Below, piece after piece: positions 31,901 through 42,790 of a stretch of 64,000 bases of DNA (the first letter of the stretch is position 1; every line of letters starts with the position of its first letter). The DNA is from Tretioscincus oriximinensis (taxonomy: Eukaryota > Chordata > Lepidosauria > Squamata > Gymnophthalmidae). Location of the stretch: positions 86,631 to 150,630 of the forward strand of contig JAJVDF010000168.1 of assembly GCA_022410635.1 (NCBI GenBank). The letters run 5' to 3'. The notes below the pieces were generated by a model, which saw only the letters and a list, made by a program, of their open reading frames with translations, did not search any database and was not told the DNA's origin. A program made the translations under genes and the position numbers.

Positions 31901-32889
31901 TTTTTCAATGTGCCTGGAAAAAAGGTCCTATTATTTTGCTGATCCTTTGCAAAATAGCCATGCCTGAAGCCATGGAGGTGAGAAGCCTTCCAGTGTTTAC
32001 AGATCCTTAACTGGATTACCAGGACACAGTGAGAAGATACTTAGCACAAGGCATGCTCAGCATTTAGTTCCTGGTTAGTTGTCTCACACACCGGCACAGG
32101 AGCCCTGGCTGAGCATGTTCAGTATTAGCTTCCTGGTTAGTTGTCTCATAAGGAGTTTGCAGGTAGGTATCAATGAGTGAAACCTGCAAACTCTTTTAGA
32201 TTGAGAACTTTACTCATCATGTGGAAAGGCCCTCAGGTAATTGAGGACCAACCAAAATTTCAGGGAACCAAGCAGGACAGGCATATGAGGAGGTAGTTCA
32301 AGTATCCATCCACATATATATTAAATTGGATATAGTTTCTCAAGTCTTGGAAATCAATAAGTCCAGTTTAGCCCCTCTCTCCTCATGAGTAAATGATACT
32401 TCATTCTATGTACCATAACTGGATGCTTCAGAGGAGCAACGTTTCCAAATTCCCCTGCCCTTAATTTCAAAATTCTACACCTTAGGCACTTTCTGGTCCA
32501 TCTCCTATTTTTGGACTAAAACAAGTACATGATTGAACAATCTACCTCTGTCACCTTCGGTTCTTTCTCCTTGTCAAATCCTTTTCTGTGAATTAAAAGT
32601 CCTCCAGCATATTCCCTGGATAAATCACCCAAGATGTTTTTCATTCATTTTGTCTTTCTCCACCACCAGGTTAATATATTGATCTCCCCGTCCACGTCTT
32701 CCTTTTGATATTTTTTTCTTTTAAATTTCAAAGAAAAGCCTAATTACATGTATCTGATTCTTGATATTCTTGAAATAGCTGAGCAATCAATATTAAATAC
32801 ACTTTGCGCCAATTTAGAAACTTGTTCTACTCAGACATATATCTAGAATTTTTAATATGAATTTTTCCAATTAACTCTGGCTAAATCAT
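31901..32889. other. No gene seen; small tandem duplication
   Basis: 32,051-32,086 and 32,113-32,149 are diverged direct copies ('gcatgctcagcattt', 'cctggttagttgtctca'), spaced about 62 bp. Nothing else is supported. Confidence 0.45.
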
Positions 32890-33258
32890 TCTTATCTTCC
32901 AGTCCCTTTCCCTCTATCTCCCTCCTTTTCTCCTTCCTTCCCTTTCTTCCTCCCATTCTATCTCTCTGTCTCTCCCTTCATCCCTCCCTTTTTCCTTTTC
33001 TTCCATTCTTCTTTCCCCTTCCCCCTCCCTCTCTTCCATCCATCCTTCTCCCAACCTACCTCTTGTCCTTCCTACCTTCTTCTCTTCCCCTCCCTCTCTC
33101 TCTTTCATTTTTCTCCTCCTCCTCTCCCCATCCCTCCCTTCATCTCCTAAATCCATCCATTCATCCTTCTTGTCCCTCCTTCTTATCCATCTTCCTTCCC
33201 CTCCCCATTCCTCCATCCATCTATCCTTCTCCCTTCCTTTTTTCTTTCTATCCTTTTT
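32890..33258. repeat. Long polypyrimidine tract
   Basis: About 370 bp made almost entirely of C and T with occasional A on the plus strand, in degenerate TCCC/TTCC/CATCC units. Open frames here are artefacts. Such tracts can form triplex DNA; that is not shown here. Confidence 0.9.
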
Positions 33259-33954
33259 AAAGACTTTGTTCTTGGTGAAAAGAAGGTCTGTGGCTTACAA
33301 AAAGAAGGAAGGAGGTGTTTATATATATAAAGGCGACCATCTTNCATAAATGAGACAATGAAACCAATAAACAAAGTGCGATTTCTGAGTAACCAGTTCA
33401 CCAGCGGGAGGCAGAGGAGAAAAGATTGCCCGTGGGAAGTGTCACTTGTTAATTAGCTGCATTTCTCCTGCACTTGGGGCTTCAATGTTGGATGTGCTAA
33501 ACATTCACATTAATGATTGCGCGGATGTTGACGCCTCCACCCGATAAGAATCTGCANGCCAGTTTCAAGCTCGTTGCCATGAAAGGGAATCATGCTTCCA
33601 GTGGGAGGTGAGAATGTAGAAAGGGATAATGGAGGTGAAGGACAAGATGGGGAGATTGATTCTGCCAGCTTTAATTCTTTAACATCTCCAGTCTGAAAGT
33701 AAAGATAAAGAACTTCTTGCACGTTTCCACTTGCTTCAGTATCTAAACTGGCGTTTGTTGCTTTAAAGCTTAAAGTTAAAGACCATTTGAGACCAAGTTG
33801 TCCACACATCTCTGTCATGATGGCTGATGAGTGATGTTGCTGAATAAAACAACCAGAAATCAGATTTATTTCCCTTACGTATTTTCATTTTGCTGAGGTG
33901 GTAGTAACTAGCATAGGATGGGATAGATTTATTAGCTATTAGGATGTATGTCTT
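33259..33954. other. No gene seen; candidate conserved block
   Basis: 33,410-33,560 is repeat-free and includes 'gttaattagctgcatttctc' and 'cacattaatgattgcgcgga', with homeodomain-like TAAT cores. Conservation is untested. Confidence 0.35.
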
Positions 33955-34330
33955 CTGCTTGACAGACGGTGCAAATGTTGGGCCAACATAGACTATAGCA
34001 GATCCCATTTGGCTCATTCACATGCTAGTGTGTCAGTTTGCCTCCTTCTGCTTGAGATGGTCAGGAGCAATTAGTGAGCCACTACGTGAGATTGAATACT
34101 GGACTAGATGGGCTGTGGCACCATCCGTTCCGCATGGCTCCTCTTATGTTCAATCCACATAGCCAATGTAGACAACTGCAGACCACATTCATCTCATTTA
34201 CATGCCATAGTTGGCCTTGCCATTGTCTACATTAGCATGTGAATGGCAAGTTCGTATTGCAAGAGTTGAGGACAGGTTAAGGTTTTGGCTCCATTCAGCA
34301 GGGCTCCTCTAAGGTTCTTAAGTTCTTGTA
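33955..34330 (+). mobile_element. CR1-clade 3' ends with the extra module (two copies)
   Basis: 33,955-34,150 reads module ('cacatgctagtg'), then 'gcctccttctgcttgagatg', 'ctggactagatgggctgtgg' and 'ctcctcttatgttc'. 34,160-34,330 has the module again ('cattgtctacattagcatgt'), then 'gttgaggacaggttaaggtt' and a truncated CR1 3' end. Both are plus strand. Confidence 0.7.
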
Positions 34331-34837
34331 TGTTGACAGAAACACCTATATGTAGCCCCATCCTTCTAACCCCCCCCCCCCCCGCGCTTGTGTTACCAGC
34401 TGCCATATTATCATTTGTTATTATATTTATAAAAAGGTTTTCCTTTAGACATCTACAAATACCCATCCACAGTGAATCATACAAAATGAATATCTACAAA
34501 AATAAAACAAATAACAGCCCCTAAAAACCCTCCATCACATAGCTAAACATATAACCTTTTCTCCCCCACTCTCATCCCTTTCACCATGGAGTCTCTACGA
34601 TCAGATTATACAACCAATTTTTCACAATAGGAATAAAAGCTTCACATTCTTTTTTCCAGTCTGACCTCCCTGGTCTTGCCATTATGTGTCTCCATAACTT
34701 TGGCCATTTCATTTTGACATCCTCAGTAGTTCTGATTTCCTTACCCGTAGCACCTCAAATTTCATGCTTTCGATTACATAATGTATCCATTTTTTTTAGT
34801 TCCCCAAACAATTACTGACTGTATCGCTTTTATTGCA
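34331..34837. other. No gene seen; C-run
   Basis: 34,370-34,383 is a C-run. No other feature is supported. Confidence 0.45.
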
Positions 34838-35233
34838 GGGACGATTGGGCTCAGTCACTAATGAAATGGTCTCCCATCTGGGAGATGGGGTTTCAAAGCC
34901 CTGTGTTGGACTTGGGGAGGGGTGAGCACCTTCTCCTAGCCTGTAATTCTAGCCAATCCATCTATTCGAAAGCAAGAATTGCAAGAAATTGCAACTGACT
35001 GCAAGTAGATACATGGGAACCACCACAGCCTGGTGGGGAAGATAGAATGTCAGCCTTTGGATGAAAAATACCCTTGTAAACCACTTTGAGTCCATTTGAA
35101 AGGTGAGAAAAGTGGGGTACAAGGATCCTGTTGTTTTTTGTTTTGTGCGGTGGGCGGTGGTAAGCTGCTTTGTAAGCTGCTTTGAGTCCCTTTGAAAAGT
35201 GAGAAAAGCGGGGTATAAGAACTCCTCCTCCTC
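34838..35233 (+). mobile_element. tRNA-derived SINE with duplicated RTE/BovB-like tail
   Basis: Plus-strand head 'gctcagtcactaatg' and B-box-like 'gggtttcaaagccctgt', the full core, then a first tail 'gagaaaagtggggtacaagg' near 35,104. After a GT-rich spacer a second tail follows: 'gctgctttgagtccctttga' and 'gagaaaagcggggtataaga', ending (TCC)n. Either a tail duplicated in one element, or a second 5'-truncated SINE landed at its end. Confidence 0.85.
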
Positions 35234-36476
35234 CTTGTGAGAGCCAGCATCTCATGAAGTATTATATAGACTTATGGGTGGAAATTTCACAAAGTTCCTC
35301 AGCAAGATCTAGGAATTGGGAATTCTGTGGAATTTCTTCTTCTTTTTAAAGAATTTTTATTTTCTACTCCTCACCCTAGTCCAAACATCAACATGCCAAC
35401 TTCCAGGAATAGCTCAGTTTGTAGCAAATATTTACATAATTACAGAGTAAATATTTCTCTTATGTTTTGTTAAAGTGGATTTTTTTCTTTGTTCTGTCTA
35501 AACCTGTGAAATAAACGCAAACATACATTTTATCAAAAGCACTAAAGAACTACTTTAAGTAAGCATGATTTTTGAAAGCTGTACTGTATATAATTTTCTT
35601 TGCATATTGATTCACTAAAACATACTAAAAAGGAATAATCTAAATTAATTACCTGATAATTGGACGGGGTAAAATGATTGATGATAAAAACATTTTCTGT
35701 ACCATGCCATAGATTACTCTTTGTTTATGTTGTACCAAAAGGTGGGTTTGATACAAACTAATATCTATGTCCTTTAAATAAATAAAGCATTAGCTTCTAT
35801 CTATCATGCAAACAAACTATCATAGCAAAAATGTAAGGCATGCAAGTTAATGTGTCTAAAAGCTAGAGGATTCATCTCTGATTATCTTGGAGGGATGGCA
35901 ATGAAAATATTATACTAAAAGAGGACACTTTTAAATTTAATCTACAGAAATTCTCTAGACATTCCACCACCATTTCAGTATCCCAACCTTTGCAAATGCA
36001 TGCAAGCATTGAAAAACGTACAGTGAGAACCTCAAATGTAGTTTTGCTGCTATTTTGTTTCTTGGCCATCACATTACTTTTTTATTAATGAAAAAAGGAG
36101 TTTGGATGAAATTAGAAGTATACAAAGTTCAATTCATTTTTTTAATGATCAATTTTTTTNAAAAAAAGTTAATTTGTACTGAACTGGACATAAAATTATT
36201 ATAGAAATTCAATTGAATTGAACCAGTAATTATTCAATTGAACAGTTCAATGAAGAAATATATTTACTAATTAATCATTTTATTTATATCAATCACATAC
36301 ATACCAATAAAAAGTCAAACTGTTCATGTCCACTCTATTTTTTCCCATGAAAATGACCTTTTAAGGGAAAAAATAGTAGTTAATAAATGCAGTTAATAAA
36401 ACAGAAAAGTAATAATCAAACCAAAAATTAATCAGACCAAAATTATTGTAAATAATGTCATTCCAAAGAATATATA
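35234..36476. other. No gene seen; AT-rich unique sequence
   Basis: No exon or recognised repeat. A T7-N-A7 palindrome lies at 36,153-36,167. Confidence 0.45.
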
Positions 36477-36550
36477 CTGATCAAAACAGTTAAGGGAACA
36501 CTTTAACATATCATGTTATGTTAAAGTGTTCCCTTAATTGTTTTGATCAG
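36477..36550. mobile_element. 74-bp mariner-like foldback element
   Basis: Two 34-bp arms, starting CTGATCAAAACARTTAAGGG, are perfect inverted copies except for one base and are separated by a 6-nt loop. TA lies on both sides (within TATATA), as expected for Tc1/mariner insertion. Single or damaged arms occur at 17,508 and 48,508. It is far too short to code and could move only with a transposase supplied in trans. Confidence 0.8.
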
Positions 36551-37404
36551 TATATAATAAAAAAAATCTGAATTAAAGGTCCATAAATGATCCTCNTTAT
36601 TAACTCAACATGTGTAGTTATTTAATCATTTATGCCCAAGGTTGAAGAAATATGTGTTATGATCTTCTTGGGACACAGACACACGAAAAATCGAGATCAG
36701 ACATGGCCAACCTGACACAATGCAGACACAGAAATAGTTTAAAATACAACTCTCGATCAATACAGCCATATGCTAGATAGAGATATAAAGTGTATTATAA
36801 GAAGCCGGAGGTGGGTGGAAACTTCTTCCATGGCCTTAAACGAGCAAGGTTAAGAAGGGAATCACCATGTCCATATCTAAAGTCTCTGGAAAGACACCTT
36901 GTCAGCCAGATGCTGGGCATGAGATAAACATTGAGATGCAACTGATACAGTGACCCCGTCAAAAAAAGCATGGATTCAGGCCCTTATGGTATTGTTATAA
37001 ATCAGTTAGAATAATTCATGTTATAGATTTCCTGATACTGAGATCTCACTCTATGCAGGAGAGCAAAAATATATATCGTATCTGAAAAAAATTCCTCCCT
37101 TTCTTCCTCATTGTTAAAGAAGCTCTACAGAAACAGAGATGAACTATTTACTCCCCAGCCTCATGATAATTTTCATAAGATCTTTATTAGTATTATTTAT
37201 GAGAAATTTCAAAAAGGCAAACAAGAAAAAAGAAAATATCTGCCCCATCCCGACAAACCACCAAAAGCAGAATTATTGAACTACTGTACTGATCTTTCCA
37301 TACTACCTGTCATTCAAAATCCCCTAGTTCATCTAGAGGCCCTTCCTGTGCTTAATTAGTTCAATGTTAGTAATTCTGGGGTTGCTTGTTTTAGAATACT
37401 GAAC
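36551..37404. other. No gene seen; unique AT-rich sequence
   Basis: No exon or recognised repeat is supported; 36,650-36,900 has LTR-like words but no defined ends. Confidence 0.4.
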
Positions 37405-37905
37405 ATAGAACATAAGAAGAACCCTGCTGAATTGGCCTGGAGCCCATCTGGTCCAACACTCTGTCTCATACAGTGGCCCATCAATTGCACCTGGGTAGTC
37501 AGAAACAGAAGAAGGCAAAATCTTCACCTGTTCTCTGCTACCTGCAAATGGTATTTCAGGAATCCTCCCGGTTGCTCAATTCTGGAGGCAGTATCAAAAG
37601 ATTCACCAAAGTAGCTATTTATTCCCTTGATGTCCATAAACTTGTCAAATCATGTCATAAAGCTATCTAGGTTGCTAGCTACCACCGCCTCTTCTGGAAG
37701 TAAATTCCACAGGCCGATGACCCTTTCGGTGAAAAAATACTCTCCTTTGTTTTCACTCCTCTGCCCTTCAGTTTCAAGGAATGGCTCCTGGTCCTGGCAT
37801 TGTGTGATAGTCAAAATATTTTTCCTCTATTCACCTTATTCATCCCATGCATGATGATCACCTCTTAAATGCCTTCTTTAAAGGCTGAAGAGGCTCAGAT
37901 GCCCT
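37405..37905 (-). mobile_element. CR1-clade LINE, RT C-terminus and 3' end
   Basis: A minus-strand copy with the 3' end at 37,405 ('ttcttatgttctatg') and coding blocks upstream ('WNLLPEEAVVA'-like, 'MHGMNKVNR'-like), similar in span to 31,308-31,817, with many changes. Confidence 0.85.
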
Positions 37906-37986
37906 ACTTTGGTAGGTTGGACAGTTTAAGAAACATCAATTCCAGAAGTAATATGGACGTACACCTATCTTTCCCCTGTTAGTCTC

Positions 37987-38393
37987 TTTAAATGTATACA
38001 ATTAAAATTCAAAACATCAATATAATAACAAGAAAAACACCAGAATAACAAAGTGTTCCCTTTGGAAGTGATCAAAGTCCTGCTACCTTGGGTGTCTGGT
38101 AGTGGCATAATTCAAGTCTACAAACGATGCAATAGTCCAGTCCCCTGGGCACTTGATATTTCAATGTAGAAAGCTGTGGCATAGTTATCCAGGTGACTCA
38201 GGATGTATGAGAATCACCTAGACAACTGCACCACAGCTTTCTGTGTTGAGAAATCAAGTGCTTAAAGGGTTGGACTATTGCATTGTTTGTAGGCTTTCAG
38301 TTGTACCACTACTAAAACCCTTATAGACCAGGGACTTTGATCACATCTAAAGGGAGATTGCTGTTCTGGTGTTAATTGTGTACTTTTAAATAT
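37987..38393. repeat. About 400-bp foldback element, family unknown
   Basis: The left arm (37,987-38,210) and right arm (38,215-38,393) are inverted copies: 'aacaccagaa', 'gtgatcaaagtcc', 'acaaacgatgcaatagtcc', 'gcacttgat' and 'agaaagctgtgg' appear in the left arm and in the reverse complement of the right. The left arm has about 30 extra bases. No coding potential; target duplication not identified. Confidence 0.75.
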
Positions 38394-39119
38394 ATATAGG
38401 GACATGGCCACACTTGACTCAAATCCAATTTATGTGCATATTACTTACTCAAGAACAAATGATTCTGGCACAATTAGGACCTGCTAATACAGGCTACTTA
38501 CCGTCCAGATTATAAGGCCCTTAATACAGACCTGACCTGGCATGTCACTAACCCTATGCCAGTGATGTGGCCTATGGGACTCCAGATGAGAAGCACCAAC
38601 TTGATGTTTGGATACTTCTATATGTCTGGTGCCTGCAGATTTGAGTTTGGTGCAGACATCACAGCTAGGATTCCCCCCCTCCCCCAGTTTTCAATTCAGT
38701 TCCTTAGGACTGAAGATGGTTTTAANGCTCATGTGTGTGACCATAGTAAAAATGCTTTTGAGATCCACTGCTGAGTTTTAAGAGATAGGATTGGACAGGC
38801 TGATNTTGGTTCAGGACAGGATACACAAATTGGAATGACTTGTCCTGCAACAATTCCTGATNCTGGTTCTCAAGGTGTTGGCAGTTGGAGCCCACATTAG
38901 AGACCACGAAGACCATGAGTGAACATTCCTGACCTTTAGCATCTCAGTGTGTGTGTGTTATGGCAGTACATCTTGTTCCATTACTATAATTCCCCTGTTA
39001 TCCCAGTAAAAAGGTCATGTGCCTTCTGCATGTGGCCCAGCTGTTCCAGTATTGAAGACTTTGATGTTAAGGTCTCCTAGTAGGCTAGGTACCATTTTGA
39101 TTGATATATCGTGCTCGAT
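38394..39119. other. No gene seen; unassigned sequence
   Basis: 38,400-38,600 shares words with 43,085-43,260 ('ccagattataaggcccttaa' and 'ccagtttataaaactcttag', then 'tacagac/tacagat'), so an old repeat is likely. No exon. Confidence 0.4.
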
Positions 39120-39226
39120 TCTCCATCCTCTAGAGATTCCAGGAGAAGTGGAGCCAGCACTTGAGACCTGCCATAATCTATACTGGCATGTGGATGACCA
39201 AGGTCTGCCTTGAGATACAGTCCATA
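39120..39226 (+). repeat. CR1-associated module, diverged
   Basis: 'gacctgccataatctatact' 'ggcatgtggatgacc' matches 41,080-41,150 and lies directly next to another CR1 3' end. Confidence 0.55.
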
Positions 39227-39227
39227 A

Positions 39228-39515
39228 GAACCTAAGAGAAGTCCTGCTGAATTAGGCCGGAGCNTATCTAGTCCAGCCTTCTGTCTCACACAGTGGCCCA
39301 CCAATTGCAACTGGGCAGTCTGGAATAGAAGAAGGTAAAATCTTCAACTGTTCTCGACATCCTGGAATCATACAGGATTTCAGGAATCCTTCCTGTTGCT
39401 CCATCTCGGAGGCAGTATCAAGGCATCCACCCTAGTAGTTGTTTATAACCTTGGCTTCCATGAACTTGTCTAATCTTGTCTTAAAGCTATCCAGGCTGCT
39501 AGCTACTACCAGCCC
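39228..39515 (-). mobile_element. CR1-clade LINE 3' end
   Basis: Minus strand, 3' end at 'aagaacctaagagaagtcct' (plus reading). It includes 'cagtggcccaccaattgcaa' and 'tgttgctccatctcggaggc' and the coding tail up to 'aagctatccaggctgctagc'. Confidence 0.85.
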
Positions 39516-39611
39516 AGAATAAGACCACAGCCCCATGACAGTGTTGCCTTGCTATTTGTTTGAAAACATGTTTGCCATTCAACCTCACGTTCCCCTAGGC
39601 TTGTTTGCTGT

Positions 39612-39915
39612 ACCAAAACATTCCTTAGCAGTGTCGTCACATGACGAGCCCCATAAGGCATTGCTGCGCTTGCCNAACTACAATTCCCAAGCATTCTCTG
39701 TGAACCAAGAGTCAATGATCCTTTACTCTTGCCCTGAAATCCTGCGACATTTNCCAAGTTCATATTGCTGAATGTCTCCATGAAGCTGTCATTTGTATTT
39801 TACAAAATGCCAACTACTGAATCAGACAAACTTCCATGGCTAGTTATTCCACGACAGCATACCTTTTCAGCAAGTGGATCACTGTACATGGCTGACTTTG
39901 TGGGGTGGACTGAAG
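39612..39915 (+). repeat. Unassigned interspersed repeat 'X'
   Basis: Opposite-strand counterpart of 19,566-19,850 over about 300 bp, with conserved blocks 'acatgacgagccccataagg', 'actacaattcccaagcattc', 'ttacaaaatgcc' and 'cagcaagtggatcactgtac'. No terminal repeats or coding signature found. Confidence 0.75.
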
Positions 39916-40954
39916 GTGAGGTGTGTGGGGATGTGGCCTGAGGTTCAGTGTGGGCAGAGTAATATAGTGAACCCATTTTGACCCATTCCTGGCCTTCCCA
40001 AGTGGTAAGTATGGAACCAGCCCAAACCTGTCAGGTTTATCTGCTAAAGCTGCTTAGTGCTTGTCTGCTGGCATTCTCTTCTCTCTTCCCTTCTGCCTGG
40101 TTTTTTTCAGTCCTCTTCCGGAATATTCAAGAGCATCCCAAGCCGGTGAGAGGACCACCAAGAACACAGGCGCTCTGTGAAAAGGTGGCGAGGAAAGAGT
40201 TAACTGACCATCATCAATTACAGCATCCAAGGGGGGTGATTAGGTTTGAAATTGCTGGGAGGTTTTTAATTTAGTCCCAAGGAGAGGCAAAGGCTGTCAC
40301 CGCTTTCCTCCGTCACTGCCAACATTATCTCTCTGCCCACCCACCCCACCCATCCCAGGCTTAGGGAGTTCATCAGATCATATGCTGCTTACGGCATCAT
40401 CCGCTTACTGTATTCTGCCGCTTGGAGCTATTGTGTGCAGAAAGGGCTAGCACAAAGCAGGGACTCGGATATAATATTATTACTATTGCTGAGGCCTGCA
40501 GTCTGATTCACTGTCATTTCCTTCCCCTTATCATGGGGTTCTTTGTCAAGCAAAATTAGGATTTTTTTTNNAAAAAAANTGAGCAAAATAAAGCAAATGA
40601 TAATAAGTCTTCTGTGAGCAAAGCAGGTGGCCTGGAACTGAATGGCTATGGAAAGGGTCGGTTCAGAACCAGATCCCGGTTGCCTCCAGATGGTGAGAGG
40701 GAAATGTGGGATTCTTGTTTAGATCCTGCAGTTGCCTCGCCAGATGGCAAGGGGATAGCAAAGGGCCAGCCTAAGACCTTACTTCCTCTTGTGCTACTCC
40801 TACATTTGCACAGTTGGTGTGTCTGTGTGCTGTTCGCATGTTTGATAAGCAGTCCAATGTGCTTTCAAGCAGTCTACCAATAGTATAGACACAGTTGCAT
40901 TTTGACCCTGTATCCCATGGGATACCTCCNTGTGGATGCACCAATTTATTGAAC
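39916..40954. other. No gene seen; candidate conserved block
   Basis: 40,180-40,460 is repeat-free and moderately GC-rich and is the best local candidate for a conserved noncoding element, untested. 40,562-40,579 is a T8-NN-A7 palindrome. Confidence 0.4.
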
Positions 40955-41330
40955 CTAAAAACGTAAGAGGAACCCTGCTGAATTCCCAGCCTTCTGTCTC
41001 ACACTGGCCCATCAATTGTACCTGGGCATCTCGAGCAGAAGCAGGCAAAACCTTCACTGCTTCTCAATTTTTGGAATAGGGATCTGCCATCCACATGCTA
41101 GTGTAGATAATGGCACATGGATGACCCTAATGGAGCCTGCCTTAATTTATACTGGCCCACCAACTGAACTTGGGCAGTCTGAAGCAGAAAAAGACAAAAT
41201 CCTTACCTGTCTTTGACACCCTGCAAATGGTCCCTCAAGTATACTGCTGTTGCTCTATCTCGGATGCAGTGTCCAAAAATTCATCCTATTTATACCCTTG
41301 GCTTCCATAAACTTGTCTAACTCCCAGTAA
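40955..41330 (-). mobile_element. CR1-clade LINE 3' end with extra module
   Basis: The CR1 3' end (minus strand) runs 'aaacgtaagaggaaccctgc' to 'cttcactgcttctcaatttt'. The module follows at 41,080-41,150 ('gggatctgccatccacatgc'), then CR1 text repeats from 'tggcccaccaactgaacttg', so part of the 3' UTR appears twice around the module. Confidence 0.75.
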
Positions 41331-41884
41331 ATGGATCCATTGTGCAGACAATCTACAGGTCCATTGGATGCTCTTTTCTAGCCCAGCATGGAAAGAACTG
41401 ACCATTTACTATCATGTTTTCCCCCTCACCTGGTGAAGATCTGCTAGGTTTGGCCCTCTGGCCATAGACAACTTACCAGAGGTCCATGAGATATAGGCAG
41501 GGTCTTCTTCTGGGATGAAACCTGAAGAAGGATAGGAACAGATTGATATTCAGGATTTTGCAGCTCACAGAAAGGAAAAGCAAACACATAAAGAGGTTGA
41601 TTAATACAGCTAAGAAAGTTCTTGTAGCGAGGCAACACCCAGGCTCCAGCTCCTTCAAGAAAGGAGCAATAAATAAAATGAAACTTCTATGGATAGTTGT
41701 AGGTAACAACTGATCCAAATTTGCTAATGTTTATCTCTGTCTCTGTTCTGGTTCCTTGGGTTTTCTGCATGGTGTGGTTGTTAAACACCACTTCTGAAGT
41801 CTAGCAAGGGGGCTTGCAGCACTTGGAGATTGACAAGAGAAAGGAAGTCTGCATGATCTTTCATAGACATGCCTACCTTTTCAG
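41331..41884. other. No gene seen; unassigned sequence
   Basis: No exon or recognised repeat is supported. Confidence 0.4.
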
Positions 41885-41970
41885 ATGCATTTCACATGCC
41901 TTTCTCTTGTTAGCCTCCAAGTACTACAAGTCCTCTTTGCTGGACTTTCAGAACAGTGTCTAACATGGTG
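41885..41970 (+). repeat. Old interspersed repeat 'Y'
   Basis: 'ctcttgttagcctccaagta' 'ctacaagtcctctttgctgg' matches the Y signature. Confidence 0.65.
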
Positions 41971-42064
41971 AGTTCTCTGAAAACCACTTCTTGAGTTTGC
42001 ATATTTAAGACTCAAGTTTCCCTTGGGTGTGTTGCCAGTTCTCCAGGGCTCTTTTGTTAATGCC

Positions 42065-42395
42065 CTAGAACATAAGAGGAGTCCTGATGAATGGGTCCGA
42101 AGCCCATCTAATCCAGCATTCTGTCTCACTCAGTGGCCCACCAATTGCAAAAAGCATTTCGGGAATCCTGCCTGTTGCTCCATCTCGGAGGCAGTATCAA
42201 GACATCCATCCCAGTAGCTGTTTGTACCCTTGGCTTCCATGAACTTGTCTAATCCTGTCTTAAAGATATCCAGTCTGTTAGCTACTACCACTTCTTCTGG
42301 AAGNTAATTCCATAGGCTGATGANCATCTGGGTGAAAAAATACTTTCCTTTGTCCTCATTCTTCTGGCCATCAGTTTCAAGGAATGTCCTATATT
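42065..42395 (-). mobile_element. CR1-clade LINE 3' end
   Basis: Minus strand. It has an internal deletion joining 'ccaccaattgcaa' directly to 'aaagcatttcgggaatcctg'. Coding blocks near 42,300-42,390 give the CR1 'WN.LPEEVVVA' region. Confidence 0.85.
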
Positions 42396-42481
42396 GAAGT
42401 AAAACAACTTTTGTTTTCCCTTGTGCTTCTTAGTTATTCTTGTGTGTGAGACTGGATATTTATGCATGTATGTGCCTGAAT

Positions 42482-42790
42482 CCATTCTAATAAATCTGGA
42501 TTAGCTGAAGCAACCTGTGTCTGCATTAAGCTGATTGGATTGTATTAGAAGTGGAACAATCCAGATGCAGGTGCAGATGTGANGCTGTAATCGACAGGAT
42601 GTGACGTGAGTTTGTGGACTTTCATATCAATCAAAGAGGGAGCTTTGCATTGTTATGTTCCAAAGCTTGCCAACTAGCTCTATGTTGGGAACAAAGCAAC
42701 AGATAGCATTCTTCATCAGAGAGACCTCGAAGGGATGTTAAGATGATGTGAAGGTGAATTTGTTCTGTTTCCTGAATGGCACATATCTTT
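42482..42790 (+). repeat. Unassigned interspersed repeat 'Z'
   Basis: Second copy of the repeat at 21,184-21,530, same strand. It ends where an L2 fragment begins. Confidence 0.65.

Noticed and set aside
32914..33216. 100-codon Glu/Arg/Gly-rich frame on the minus strand
   Set aside because: Complement of the polypyrimidine tract.
36650..36960. Possible LTR (tgttatgatcttcttgggac...)
   Set aside because: No matching end, target duplication or second copy found.
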